The notes beneath the pieces are model-generated. The model saw only the letters and a list, made by a program, of their open reading frames with translations, was not told the DNA's origin and searched no databases. From Serratia liquefaciens (GTDB taxonomy: Bacteria > Pseudomonadota > Gammaproteobacteria > Enterobacterales > Enterobacteriaceae): a stretch of 64,000 bases of DNA. The stretch lies in assembly GCA_012719855.1 (NCBI GenBank), contig JAAXZN010000006.1:1-64000 (forward strand), in the 5' to 3' direction. Of this stretch, positions 36,544 to 48,200 are shown one piece after another; within the stretch, counting starts at the first letter, position 1, and each line of letters starts with the position of its first letter. The position numbers and the translations under genes were made by a program.

Positions 36544-36545
36544 GA

Positions 36546-36782
<237 letters not shown>

Positions 36783-36870
36783 CTACCTTAGTTTTTAACC
36801 GGCAAGATAATGCCGAAAAACCCACATTATGTAAAGAAGTGTCGGCGAACATTGCACCGTTTCCGCAAAA

Positions 36871-37596
36871 TTAGTTTGTTGGGGAGGGTGGTTCAACCTG
36901 CTGTGGGGGTAACACTTGCGGTGCCCAACACTCTGGCGCTAATGGCTTGCGCTGAAGTTGGCTGAGCTGCTGCAAAAATTGTCTTCGGGGGATCTCTTTC
37001 GCTCCCAGCGTGGCAGTGTGAGCGTTAAGCACCTGACAGTCAATCAATTCTCCGCCATAAGCGGCAAAATGACGGCAAAAAGCCATCAAAGCGCATTTGG
37101 ACGCGTTGGGGGTACGGCTAAACATCGATTCGCCGCAGAACAGGGCGCCCTGAGCCAAGCCGTACATGCCCCCCACCAGCTTGTCATCCTGCCACACCTC
37201 TATCGAATGGGCGAAACCGAGGCGGTGCAGATGCAGATAAGCGCGCTGCACCTCCGGGCCAATCCAGGTGCCTTCGTCCGGCCGATCGGCACAGGCGGCG
37301 ATCACGGCCGCAAAGTCGTGATTTAGCGTGATGCGGAAGGGGTTGTTGCGCAAAAAACGTTTCAGACTGCGGCTGACATGGCGTTCGGCCGGGAACAACA
37401 CCGCTCGCGGGTCGGGCGACCACCACAAAATGGCTTCCCCTGGCGAAAACCAGGGAAAGATCCCGCGCTCATAGGCAGCCAAGAGACGAGGCGCTGTCAA
37501 ATCACCACCGATAGCCAGCAAACCGTTAGGATCGCGCAGCGCGCCCTCAGGAGAGGGAAACGCCAGCGACTGCGATGACAGCTTAACAATGCGCAT
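36871..37596 (-). CDS. aat: Leucyl/phenylalanyl-tRNA-protein transferase Aat
   Basis: 241-residue enzyme that adds leucine or phenylalanine to N-terminal Arg/Lys, making primary N-degrons recognised by ClpS-ClpAP. That links it to the nearby clpSA. Conserved segments are [20 protein letters not shown] (about 48-67), EGTWIGPE and [16 protein letters not shown] (about 157-172). The C-terminus is a few residues longer and proline-rich compared with E. coli (234). It follows cydC by 30 bases. Confidence 0.96.
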   Translation of the reverse strand: MRIVKLSSQSLAFPSPEGALRDPNGLLAIGGDLTAPRLLAAYERGIFPWFSPGEAILWWSPDPRAVLFPAERHVSRSLKRFLRNNPFRITLNHDFAAVIAACADRPDEGTWIGPEVQRAYLHLHRLGFAHSIEVWQDDKLVGGMYGLAQGALFCGESMFSRTPNASKCALMAFCRHFAAYGGELIDCQVLNAHTATLGAKEIPRRQFLQQLSQLQRKPLAPECWAPQVLPPQQVEPPSPTN

Positions 37597-37626
37597 ATAA
37601 GGTCTCAGCGTCCTCTACAGGCTCTT

Positions 37627-39363
37627 TTACAGCGGTATCCCGCTGATACGTTGACGGAACTGGGCATAACGCCCCTGCTGGCGCATCAGAGAGAGGTGGT
37701 CGCCTTGCTCAACGATGTGCCCACCGTCCATCACGCAAATCCGGTCAAGGTGTTCCAACCCATACAGGCGGTGGGTCACCAGGATCAGCGTTTTTCCCCG
37801 GCAATGTCGGCGCAGCAGCGCCAGGATCTGCTGTTCGGTTTCGGCGTCCAGGCCTTCGGTCGGCTCATCGAGCAACAGCAGCGGTACCTGATGCAGCAAT
37901 GCACGAGCAATGCCCAGACGGCGCTGTTCTCCGCCGGAAAGCTGCCGGCCGCCGTCTCCCAGCCAGGCGTTGAGCCCCTCGTTTTCCAGCAGCTTGTCTA
38001 AACCGACCTGCTGCAACACTTCGCGCAGTTGTTCATCGGTCGCCGTTGGCGCGGCGATACGCAAGTTTTCGCGCAGCGTATCGCTAAAGATATGCACTCG
38101 CTGACTGACGACGGTGGTCATCTGACGCAGCGTGGTTTCATCGTAAGCGGCCAGGGGATGGCCGTTGAGCAGCATCTGCCCGCTGTCGGCGTTCCAGGCG
38201 CGGGTGAGCAGCTGCAGCAGGGTAGATTTGCCGCATCCGGTGCGGCCGAGCAATGCAATGTGTTCACCGGCGGCAATCTCCAGCGTGACGTCCTGCAGCA
38301 CTGGCTGCGGCTGGCCGGGATAGGTAAAGGTGACCTGGTGCAGACTTAGCATGGCACCGTTTTCGGCGGCCGGGCCATTGGCAGGGAAGGTCACTTCTGG
38401 TTGCCGATCGATAACCTGCTTCACCCGCGTGGCGGAAGCGATCACCTGACCCATATGCTGGAAGGCGCCGGCTACCGGCATCAAGGCTTCAAACGAAGCC
38501 AGGGCGGCAAACACGAACAGCGCAATCAGTGCGCCGGGTTGGCTGTCGCCACCGATACCGGCAGCGGTGAGCCACAACATCAACGTTACCGTCAGGCCGC
38601 TGGCCAGGATCATCAAAGCCTGTGCCATGCCGCCCAACGAAGCTTGCTGCCACTGACGGCGCTGCCACTGTTTTTCAGTGGTATCCAGAGCCGCGCGGAA
38701 GTGATCCACGGCACCGAATACCACCAGCTCGGCCTGACCTTGCAACCAGGCGGTCAGATCGGTGCGGTACTGGCCGCGCAGGGCGGTCAACTGGCCGCCA
38801 ATCGGCTTGCCGGCACCATAAAATACCGGCGGCACCAGCAGCAACAGCAACAGCAGGATGCCGCCCAGCGTCAGGGCCAGTGAAGCGTCCAGCCAGCTCA
38901 GGCCGTAAGTGACCACGACAATCACCACGGCGGCGCTGACCAGCGGTGAAATTACCCGCAGATACAGGTGATCCAGCGTATCGACATCCGCTACGAGTCG
39001 ATTCAGCAGATCGGCCTGGCGGAAGCGGGCGATGCCCCCCGGCGACAGCGGCAGGATCTTTTTAAAGGTGAAGACCCGCAGATGAGACAGCACGCGGAAG
39101 GTGGCATCGTGACTGACGACCCTTTCGGCATAGCGCCCGGCGGTACGGAAAATGGCGGCACCACGCACGCCGGCTGCCGGCAGCATGTAGTTGAAGGTGA
39201 ACAGGCCCGCCAGCCCGGCCAGGGCGGAGGCGGCGAGGAACCAACCGGACAGTGCCAGCAGGCCGATACTGGCCAGCAGCGTGATGATGGCCAGCAGAAT
39301 GCCCAGACAAATCAGCAGGCTGTGGCGACGGTACAGCGCCAGGAACGGCAGTAAAACGCGCAT
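37627..39363 (-). CDS. cydC: Glutathione/cysteine ABC exporter subunit CydC
   Basis: 578-residue ABC exporter half-transporter. The N-terminal six-helix membrane domain spans about 1-320. The ATPase has Walker A GRTGCGKST near 370, signature LSGGEQRR and Walker B LLLLDEP. With CydD it exports cysteine and glutathione to the periplasm and is needed for cytochrome bd assembly. ATG 39363 gives the family N-terminus MRVLLPFLALYRRH. The frame open further upstream overlaps cydD and is rejected. Two bases separate it from the cydD stop. Confidence 0.95.
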   Translation of the reverse strand: MRVLLPFLALYRRHSLLICLGILLAIITLLASIGLLALSGWFLAASALAGLAGLFTFNYMLPAAGVRGAAIFRTAGRYAERVVSHDATFRVLSHLRVFTFKKILPLSPGGIARFRQADLLNRLVADVDTLDHLYLRVISPLVSAAVVIVVVTYGLSWLDASLALTLGGILLLLLLLVPPVFYGAGKPIGGQLTALRGQYRTDLTAWLQGQAELVVFGAVDHFRAALDTTEKQWQRRQWQQASLGGMAQALMILASGLTVTLMLWLTAAGIGGDSQPGALIALFVFAALASFEALMPVAGAFQHMGQVIASATRVKQVIDRQPEVTFPANGPAAENGAMLSLHQVTFTYPGQPQPVLQDVTLEIAAGEHIALLGRTGCGKSTLLQLLTRAWNADSGQMLLNGHPLAAYDETTLRQMTTVVSQRVHIFSDTLRENLRIAAPTATDEQLREVLQQVGLDKLLENEGLNAWLGDGGRQLSGGEQRRLGIARALLHQVPLLLLDEPTEGLDAETEQQILALLRRHCRGKTLILVTHRLYGLEHLDRICVMDGGHIVEQGDHLSLMRQQGRYAQFRQRISGIPL

Positions 39364-39365
39364 GA

Positions 39366-41132
39366 TTATAGGTCCCCGCGGCGGTGAGCGATCAGATTGG
39401 CAAACAGGCCCGGTTGGGCACTCAGCGTGGCGTAATCGCCTTGCTGGACGATATGCCCGCCTTCCATGACCCAAATCTGGTCGTAACCTTCAGTATCTTC
39501 CAATTGGTGGGTCACCAGCAGGGTGGTCTGTTGATGTGAAGCCGCATTCAGCGCCAGCATGACTTGCCGTTCACTGTGGGCGTCCAGGCTGGCGGCCGGT
39601 TCATCCAACAGCAGCAAACGGCGCGGGCTGATCAACGCCCGGGCGACGGCCACGCGCTGAGCTTGCCCAACGGACAGGCGCGCGGCGTTATCGCCGACTT
39701 CGGTATCCAGGCCCTGCGGCAGATAGGGCAGGATCTCGCCGACATAGGCGTCCTCCACGGCCCGTTGCAGTTGGGCCTCGCTGGCCTGAGGATTGCCTAA
39801 CAGGATGTTGGCCCGCAGCGTTTGCGCCGGCAGATGCGGATTTTGTCCTACCCAGCCAAGTTGCCGGCGCCAGCCTTCGGCCGCCAGTTCGCGCAGTTCG
39901 ATACCATTAATCTTCAGCGAACCGCGATAGGGTAAAAACCCGAGCAGCAGGTTCAGCAACGAACTTTTTCCGGCACCACTTAACCCGACCAAGGCAATGC
40001 GCTGGTTGGCGGGCAGGGTGAAGCTCAGCGGCCCGGCCAGCAGCACGCCATTGGGCGACAGGATCTCCAGATCCTGCGCTTGCAGCTCCAGCGGCGCATG
40101 GGTATCCAGGGTTTGTGTGCCATTGCCCATTTGTTCGCCCTCGGCGCTGAGGAAGGTTTCCAGCGCTTCGGCGGCACCCACGGCTTGCGCCTTGGCGTGG
40201 TAGAAGGTGCCCAGATCGCGCAACGGCTGGAAGAACTCCGGTGACAGGATCAGCACCAGGAAGCCGGCAAACAGCGTGACGCCGGTGCCATAGCTGCCGA
40301 AATTAAGTTCGCCAAGGAACGAGAAGCCAAAATAGACCGCCACCACGGCGATAGAAATGGAGGCAAAGAATTCCAGCACCGCCGATGACAGGAAAGCCAG
40401 ACGTAGCACTTCCATGGTGCGGCTACGGAAGTCTTCGGAAGATTTGGCAATCTGCTCGGTTTCCGCCTGCGCCCGATTAAACAGGCGCAGCGTGTCTAAC
40501 CCACGCAGGCGGTCGAGGAAATTACCGCTCAGGCGTGCCAGCGCCACGAAATTGCGTCGGTTAGCGTCGGCGGCGCCCATGCCGACCAGTGCCATAAACA
40601 TGGGGATCAGCGGTGCAGTGGTCAACAGAATCAGACCGGCGGCCCAGTTGATCGGGAATACGGTGATCAGGATCAGCAGCGGGATAAACACCGCCAGATA
40701 CATCTGCGGTAAATAACGGGAATAGTAGTCCTGCATATCCTCGATCTGTTCGACGATGATGCTGGCCCAACTGCCGGCCGGTTTTCCCTGGATCCAGGCG
40801 GGGCCGAGTTGTTGCAGTTTATCCAGCACCTGCTGACGCATGCGCTGGCGGATCACTTGTCCGCAGATAAAGCCGACGCGTTCACGCAGCCAACTCAGCA
40901 CGGCCCGCAGCGCGAAGGTGGCAGCCAACCAGATAAACGACGGGATCAACTGCTCACGCGGCGCCTGTTCGATAATCAGGGCGTGGAGCAGGGCGGCCAA
41001 CAGCCATGCCTGAGCGACAATAAGCATGCCGCTGATCAGCCCCAACAACATGGAAAGGCGCAACCAACGCTGCGCCAGGGTGCTCTGAGTTTTGAGCCAA
41101 AGGGTTAACTGTTGCTGTCTGGTTTTTTTCAT
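39366..41132 (-). CDS. cydD: Glutathione/cysteine ABC exporter subunit CydD
   Basis: 588-residue ABC half-transporter, exactly the E. coli CydD length. Membrane helices cover about 18-310 (including PLIPMFMALVGMGAADANRRNF, read in part). Walker A is GLSGAGKSS, signature LSVGQAQR and Walker B LLLLDEP. It forms the CydDC heterodimer required for cytochrome bd. ATG 41132 begins MKKTRQQQLTLWLK. In E. coli trxB-cydD-cydC are adjacent. Here a LysR gene and a GST gene have entered between trxB and cydD. Confidence 0.95.
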   Translation of the reverse strand: MKKTRQQQLTLWLKTQSTLAQRWLRLSMLLGLISGMLIVAQAWLLAALLHALIIEQAPREQLIPSFIWLAATFALRAVLSWLRERVGFICGQVIRQRMRQQVLDKLQQLGPAWIQGKPAGSWASIIVEQIEDMQDYYSRYLPQMYLAVFIPLLILITVFPINWAAGLILLTTAPLIPMFMALVGMGAADANRRNFVALARLSGNFLDRLRGLDTLRLFNRAQAETEQIAKSSEDFRSRTMEVLRLAFLSSAVLEFFASISIAVVAVYFGFSFLGELNFGSYGTGVTLFAGFLVLILSPEFFQPLRDLGTFYHAKAQAVGAAEALETFLSAEGEQMGNGTQTLDTHAPLELQAQDLEILSPNGVLLAGPLSFTLPANQRIALVGLSGAGKSSLLNLLLGFLPYRGSLKINGIELRELAAEGWRRQLGWVGQNPHLPAQTLRANILLGNPQASEAQLQRAVEDAYVGEILPYLPQGLDTEVGDNAARLSVGQAQRVAVARALISPRRLLLLDEPAASLDAHSERQVMLALNAASHQQTTLLVTHQLEDTEGYDQIWVMEGGHIVQQGDYATLSAQPGLFANLIAHRRGDL

Positions 41133-41308
41133 CAGATATGAGTCTGCGTCGCCGGTGCCTGTTGTTACAGGCAAGGTTAACGTACTGTTAAAAAAAGTGT
41201 TTGCCCCAACCTGAAGCGAACAAGTGAAGGCCAATGTTACCTCTTCACCCGGCAGACTGAAAATAATAAAGCGGTCAAATATCGCTATAACAGACCGCGA
41301 TAGCAGGA

Positions 41309-41926
41309 TTAGGGTACCGCTTGACTGGTTGCTTCCGCCGCCAGGGCGGCTTGCACGGATCTGCGCTGGCTAATCAGCGACATATAACGGGTTATCGATG
41401 GCCAGTATTTAAGGTCGATGGAAAACTGCTCCATCCAGCGCAGTACGGTAAACAGATAGGCGTCCGCGACGCTGAAAGCTTCTCCCAGTAGAAACGCCTG
41501 TTCGTCCAGCGTCTGAGCAACAAAATCGAGGCGGCGTCGCAGCTTGTCGCGAAACAGCGTTTTGACTTCTTCCGGCAGAGTTGAGTTGAACAGCGGGCTG
41601 GATCCCGCGTGGATCTCGCTGGTAATGAAGTTCAGCCATTCCTGCAAGCGCACCCGTTCGAAGGTCGCGCTTGGTGGGGCCAGCCCGGCCTCAGGGCGCA
41701 AATCCGCCAGATACTGCACGATGGCAGTGCCTTCGGTGATCACCTGACCGTCGTCCAGCATCAACGCGGCGACGTAACCTTTGGGATTAATTCGATAAAA
41801 GTCTCCGCCGTCGGCGCTGCGCTTGGTGCGGTTATTGACGCGGATCAGTTCGAACGGCAAATTCAATTCCCGCAGAACGATATGTGGCGAGAGGGAGCAG
41901 GTATCGGGCGCAAAATAGAGTTTCAT
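41309..41926 (-). CDS. Glutathione S-transferase, beta class (GstA-like)
   Basis: 205-residue glutathione transferase. The N-terminal thioredoxin-fold domain carries the beta-class cysteine C10 in MKLYFAPDTCSLSPHI and the NPKGYVAAL and EGTAIVQYLAD motifs. The all-alpha C-terminal domain contains FSVADAYLFTVLRW. E. coli GstA is similar but lies elsewhere. ATG 41926 has AGGA 8 bases upstream, while an ATG two codons earlier is too close to it. It follows the LysR gene by 98 bases on the same strand, inserted between cydD and trxB. The substrate is unknown. Confidence 0.85.
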   Translation of the reverse strand: MKLYFAPDTCSLSPHIVLRELNLPFELIRVNNRTKRSADGGDFYRINPKGYVAALMLDDGQVITEGTAIVQYLADLRPEAGLAPPSATFERVRLQEWLNFITSEIHAGSSPLFNSTLPEEVKTLFRDKLRRRLDFVAQTLDEQAFLLGEAFSVADAYLFTVLRWMEQFSIDLKYWPSITRYMSLISQRRSVQAALAAEATSQAVP

Positions 41927-42024
41927 CGGCATATTCCTGAGGTACAAAGCGACATTGCTTGGTCGTCAGAATGCCGTCGCCGCCGCCGACAGAAAAATTA
42001 GAATCTCAGAAACCCGGTATCAGC

Positions 42025-42912
42025 TCAGCTACTGACGGGCAACGGCAGATGATCCTGTAGAAAGTGCAACAGAGTTTGCACTGGCGCGGAGCCTGCACCG
42101 GCGAAAGAACAAACCAGGCCAAAATGGCGATAAAGTGGCGTGCTCAGCGGCAAGGCGCAAATGCCTGGCGTATCGGCAGGTATGACCGATGCGGGCACCA
42201 GCGATACGCCGATCCCTTCACGTACCAGCGTCAGTGCGGTGTTCCAGTCACTGACGGTGACACGGACATCCATCAGCGCCAAACCTGCCTGTTGCGCCAG
42301 CAACTGAGCATTGAGCCGGCAACCTCCGGTGGCCAAGACAAACGGCTGTGTGACCAACTCGCTAAAATCTATCGGCCGGCGATTTCTGGCAAGCTTATGA
42401 GCAGTGGCCGTCACGGCAAGCCATAGGTCTTTTCCCAGCGGGTGGCTTTGCCGTTCCGGTTCCGGATTCAACACTATGCCAACGTCGGCAGCTTCCAATG
42501 CCAGCCAGTTTTCGACCTCCAGATCGGTGCCTTCCAACTGAACCAGTTCAATGGCGGGAAAGCGGCGGTGAAATTTGCGCAGTAACGGGGGCAACAGCAG
42601 AGCAAATGCCGAAGGGAAACTGGCCAGGCGTATTTTGCCGGCGTGCGAACTTTGCGCCTGCTGCGCGCAGCGTTGGATTGCATTGAGTTCGGCCAACATG
42701 GTGCGGGCATGGGCGACGATTTGTTCACCACTTTGCGTTAGCGTAACGCTGTGCGGTAGGCGAACCAACAACGGAGTATTCAACGCCTCTTCCAACTGAG
42801 CGATGGCCTGGCTGGCGCCGGACTGAGTCATGCCGCATTGACTTGCCGCCAGGGTGATCTTGCCGCTGTCGGCTACGGCAACCAACAGACGCCAGTGGAG
42901 AAGATTCTGCAT
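42025..42912 (-). CDS. LysR family transcriptional regulator
   Basis: 295-residue LysR-type regulator. The winged helix-turn-helix is near residues 4-62 (LRLL-type start LLHWRLLVAVADSGKITLAAS, read in part, then MTQSGASQAIAQLEEALNTPLL). A substrate-binding domain spans about 90-290. It lies directly upstream of the GST gene on the same strand. LysR genes often control a neighbour, but they are usually divergent, so control of the GST is only a guess. It is absent from this position in E. coli, and no inducer can be inferred. Confidence 0.88.
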   Translation of the reverse strand: MQNLLHWRLLVAVADSGKITLAASQCGMTQSGASQAIAQLEEALNTPLLVRLPHSVTLTQSGEQIVAHARTMLAELNAIQRCAQQAQSSHAGKIRLASFPSAFALLLPPLLRKFHRRFPAIELVQLEGTDLEVENWLALEAADVGIVLNPEPERQSHPLGKDLWLAVTATAHKLARNRRPIDFSELVTQPFVLATGGCRLNAQLLAQQAGLALMDVRVTVSDWNTALTLVREGIGVSLVPASVIPADTPGICALPLSTPLYRHFGLVCSFAGAGSAPVQTLLHFLQDHLPLPVSS

Positions 42913-42942
42913 CGAAGGCCCGCCCGGTGTTGTTTGAGAGAC

Positions 42943-42970
42943 AAAAAAAAGCGGCTGAGTAGCCGCTTTT
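42943..42970 (-). terminator. Terminator of trxB
   Basis: On the minus strand, AGCGGCT, loop ACTC, AGCCGCT is followed by a run of eight T's, about 20 bases past the trxB stop. Confidence 0.9.
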
Positions 42971-42990
42971 CAGGATGACAGTCTGTGCCG

Positions 42991-44622
<1,632 letters not shown>

Positions 44623-45117
44623 ATGGCAGACAATAAGAAACGCCCGGGTAAAGATCTCGACCGTATCGACCGCAACATCCTCAATGAACTGCAAAAGGAT
44701 GGGCGTATTTCGAACGTTGAACTTTCGAAGCGCGTGGGGTTATCCCCAACCCCGTGTTTAGAACGTGTGCGCCGCCTCGAGCGCCAGGGTTTTATTCATG
44801 GTTATACCGCATTGCTCAACCCGCATTATCTGGATGCGTCCCTGTTGGTCTTCGTGGAAATCACGCTGAACCGCGGTGCACCGGATGTGTTTGAGCAATT
44901 CAACTCAGCAGTTCAGAAGCTTGAAGAAATTCAGGAGTGTCATCTGGTGTCCGGTGATTTCGACTATCTGTTGAAAACCCGCGTGCCGGATATGTCCGCT
45001 TACCGTAAGTTGCTTGGCGAAACCTTGCTGCGTCTGCCGGGGGTTAACGACACCCGTACGTACGTGGTAATGGAAGAAGTGAAACAGAGCAACCGTCTGG
45101 TTATCAAAACACGGTAG
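44623..45117 (+). CDS. lrp: Leucine-responsive regulatory protein Lrp
   Basis: 164-residue global regulator of amino acid metabolism, transport and fimbriation, nearly identical to E. coli Lrp. The helix-turn-helix is around 30-55 (GRISNVELSKRVGLSPTPC), followed by the RAM effector domain (about 75-150). ATG 44623 yields MADNKKRPGKDLDRID, with purine-rich AAGAGAGA upstream. The 13-codon upstream extension is not conserved. The long leader suggests post-transcriptional or autoregulatory control, as known for Lrp in E. coli. It lies upstream of ftsK, as in E. coli. Confidence 0.97.
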   Translation: MADNKKRPGKDLDRIDRNILNELQKDGRISNVELSKRVGLSPTPCLERVRRLERQGFIHGYTALLNPHYLDASLLVFVEITLNRGAPDVFEQFNSAVQKLEEIQECHLVSGDFDYLLKTRVPDMSAYRKLLGETLLRLPGVNDTRTYVVMEEVKQSNRLVIKTR

Positions 45118-45154
45118 GGTGCAGGTGCAAAACCTGATTAAATTGGTTACACTC

Positions 45155-45170
45155 CTGTTTATCCATACAG
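45155..45170 (+). promoter_or_regulatory. LexA box upstream of ftsK
   Basis: CTGTTTATCCATACAG follows the CTG-N10-CAG SOS operator rule, 68 bases before the ftsK start. ftsK (dinH) is LexA-regulated in E. coli. Confidence 0.65.
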
Positions 45171-45173
45171 TTT

Positions 45174-45200
45174 CAGCGCCGGGGATGCTTCTCGGCGCTG
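45174..45200 (+). terminator. Hairpin between lrp and ftsK
   Basis: Perfect 8-bp stem CAGCGCCG with CGGCGCTG and an 11-base loop, located after lrp and inside the ftsK leader. It ends in TTGC rather than a T-run. It is probably the lrp 3' end. Confidence 0.5.
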
Positions 45201-45237
45201 TTGCTATGTCAGCTAACAGGAACCTGGAGAGCCTTTC

Positions 45238-48200
45238 TTGAGCCAGGAATATACAGAAGATAAAGAAGTTACCTTGAGAAAACTCAGCAGCGGTCGCCGT
45301 TTGCTCGAAGCTGTGTTGATTGTGGTAGCCATATTTGCCATTTACCTCATGGCTGCCTTGGTCAGTTTCAATCCCTCTGACCCAAGCTGGTCGCAGACCG
45401 CGTGGCATGAGCCGATTCATAATCTGGGCGGTGGCGTCGGGGCCTGGATGGCCGACACGCTGTTCTTCACCTTCGGGGTACTCGCCTATGCGATACCGCC
45501 GATCATGCTGGTGTTGTGCTGGGCGGCTTATCGTCAGCGCGGCAGCGGCGAATACATCGACTATTTTGCGCTTTCCCTGCGCCTGATCGGCACTTTGGCG
45601 CTGGTGCTCACTTCGTGTGGCCTGGCGGCACTGAATGTCGACGATCTCTATTACTTTGCCTCCGGCGGCGTTATCGGCAGCTTGCTGAGCAACGCCATGC
45701 TCCCCTGGTTCAACGGCATTGGCGCAACTTTGGCACTGCTGTGCGTTTGGGCTGCGGGCCTTACGCTGTTTACCGGCTGGTCATGGCTGGTGATTGCCGA
45801 GAGGATCGGCGGCGTGGTGCTGGGGACGGCCACCTTTATGACCAACCGCTCGCGCCGTGATGATCGTTATCACGACGATGACGACCGTTACGTCGAAGAT
45901 CAGCCCGAATCGGCAGAGAAAGGGGCAGCGATTGCTGCGGCCTCGACGGCGGCTGCGGTCAACGCGGCGGAAGACGACGTCTTGTTCTCAGCGCCTTCGG
46001 TGACGGAAACCGCCAAAGTGGCGGCGGAAGAGGTTGAGGATCCGTTGCTCAGCGGCCTGCGGGCGAATGACGACGAAGAGGCCGATGCCGCGCCTGTCGT
46101 GCCAGCGGTGGCTCGTGAACCTGTTACCGCAGCCCCGGTTGTGGCACAGGCTCCGTCGGTTACGGTAGCCCCAACGGCACCGGCTTCGGTGAACCAGAGT
46201 CCGATGAGCGCGCCAGCGGAAAACAGTGCTCCACCGCTGTATTCGTTTGAAATTCCTGAAGAGACGCCGACGCCGAAGGTAACGCGTCCGGCCGATCCTT
46301 ACCAGGACGATGACGAACCGCGTATGGGGAACTGGGACGCGCCGGCAGCATCATCGTCGCACGATCGTTCTCCGTTTGATTTCTCCGCCGCTCAACGCGA
46401 TAGCGCTGACGTCAGTGCTCCGGCCGGTTTCAGTGTCGGTGAGCCTGCTGTGCCATCGTTCGGCAGCGTGAAACCTCAGGCGCAGGCTGCAGCAACGGCA
46501 GCTGCCGGCGCTGTTGCCGCCAATACCTTTATGCCGGCCTTTACGGCCACCAGCGACGCTAACTCGCAGGTCAAACAAGGGCTCGGTCCTGAGTTGCCGC
46601 GTCCGAATCCGGTGCGCATCCCAACCCGGCGTGAACTGGCTTCTTACGGCATCAAGCTGCCTTCGCAGCGCATGGCCGAACAGGAACAGCGTAACCGTGG
46701 GGACGACGAGCCATTGCCGAATGCGAATGCTCTTCCGTCAGATCAAGACGATGAAGCCTTGCAGGAAGCTGCGCTGCGTCAGGCGTTTGCCGAGCAGCAA
46801 AACCAACGTTATGGCGAAGAGTACGCGCAGGATAGCCAGGACGACGAGGCTGCTTTGCAGGAAGCCGCATTGCGTCAGGCGTTTGCCGAACAGCAAAACC
46901 AGCGTTATGGGCAGCAAGACGCTGCGCCATCGGTGCAGCCAACCACGCCGGTAGATACTCGCAATGCGTTTGGTTTCTCGCCGATGGATGATTTGGTTGA
47001 CGATGGCCCAGTTGAGCCGTTGTTCACCCTTTCGCCACAGCTTGAAGAACGTATCGAGCAGCAAAGCGAACGTGAAGATGATGTGCCATTCGGCCAGTTT
47101 GAGCCAGCCGCGCCGGCTTATGCGCCGCAAGCGCAATCTCAAACTCCGCCGGCACAATCCTATCAGTCTGCACCACCTGCTTATCAGCCGCAGCAACAAC
47201 CGCCAGCGCAACAGCAACCACCGGCCTATCAGCAGCCTGTGGCGCAACCGGCGCCGGCCGCTCCGCAGCAGCCGGCAATGGACAGCCTGATCCACCCGTT
47301 CCTGATGCGCAACGATATGCCGCTGCAAAAACCGACCACGCCGTTGCCGACGCTTGATCTGCTGACCGAAGCACCGAAAGAGGTTGAACCGGTGGATTCC
47401 TTCGCGCTGGAACAGAAGGCGCGTTTGGTGGAAGCCAGCCTGGCCGATTATCGGGTGAAAGCCGACGTGGTAGACATTTTGCCAGGCCCGGTTATTACCC
47501 GTTTCGAACTGGATTTGGCGCCGGGCGTTAAAGCGGCGCGTATTTCCAATCTGTCGCGCGACCTGGCGCGTTCACTGTCAACTTCCGCGGTGCGTGTGGT
47601 TGAGGTGATCCCCGGCAAGCCCTACGTCGGCCTGGAGTTGCCTAACGTTAAACGTCAGACGGTCTATCTGCGAGAAGTGCTGGATTGCCCGGCATTCCGC
47701 GACAACCCGTCGCCGCTGGCTATCGTGTTGGGTAAAGACATCTCCGGCAAGCCGGTGGTGGCCGACTTGGCGAAAATGCCGCACCTGCTGGTCGCAGGGA
47801 CCACCGGTTCCGGTAAATCGGTTGGGGTCAATGCCATGATCCTGAGCATTCTGTATAAGGCCACGCCGAAAGAAGTGCGCTTTATCATGATTGACCCGAA
47901 AATGCTGGAGCTGTCGGTCTATGAAGGTATTCCGCACCTGCTGACGGACGTGGTTACCGACATGAAAGACGCCGCTAATGCCTTGCGTTGGTGCGTCGCC
48001 GAGATGGAACGACGCTATAAGCTGATGTCTGCGCTCGGCGTGCGTAACCTGGCTGGTTACAACGAACGTGTCGATCAGGCCGAGGCGATGGGACGTCCAA
48101 TCCCGGATCCGTTCTGGAAACCGACCGACAGCATGGACATCACGCCGCCGGTTCTGGAGAAAGAGCCTTACATCGTGGTGATGGTCGACGAGTTCGCTGA

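Noticed and set aside
46753-46911. Direct repeats as a CRISPR-like array
   Set aside because: Only two units, in frame inside ftsK, with no unique spacers.
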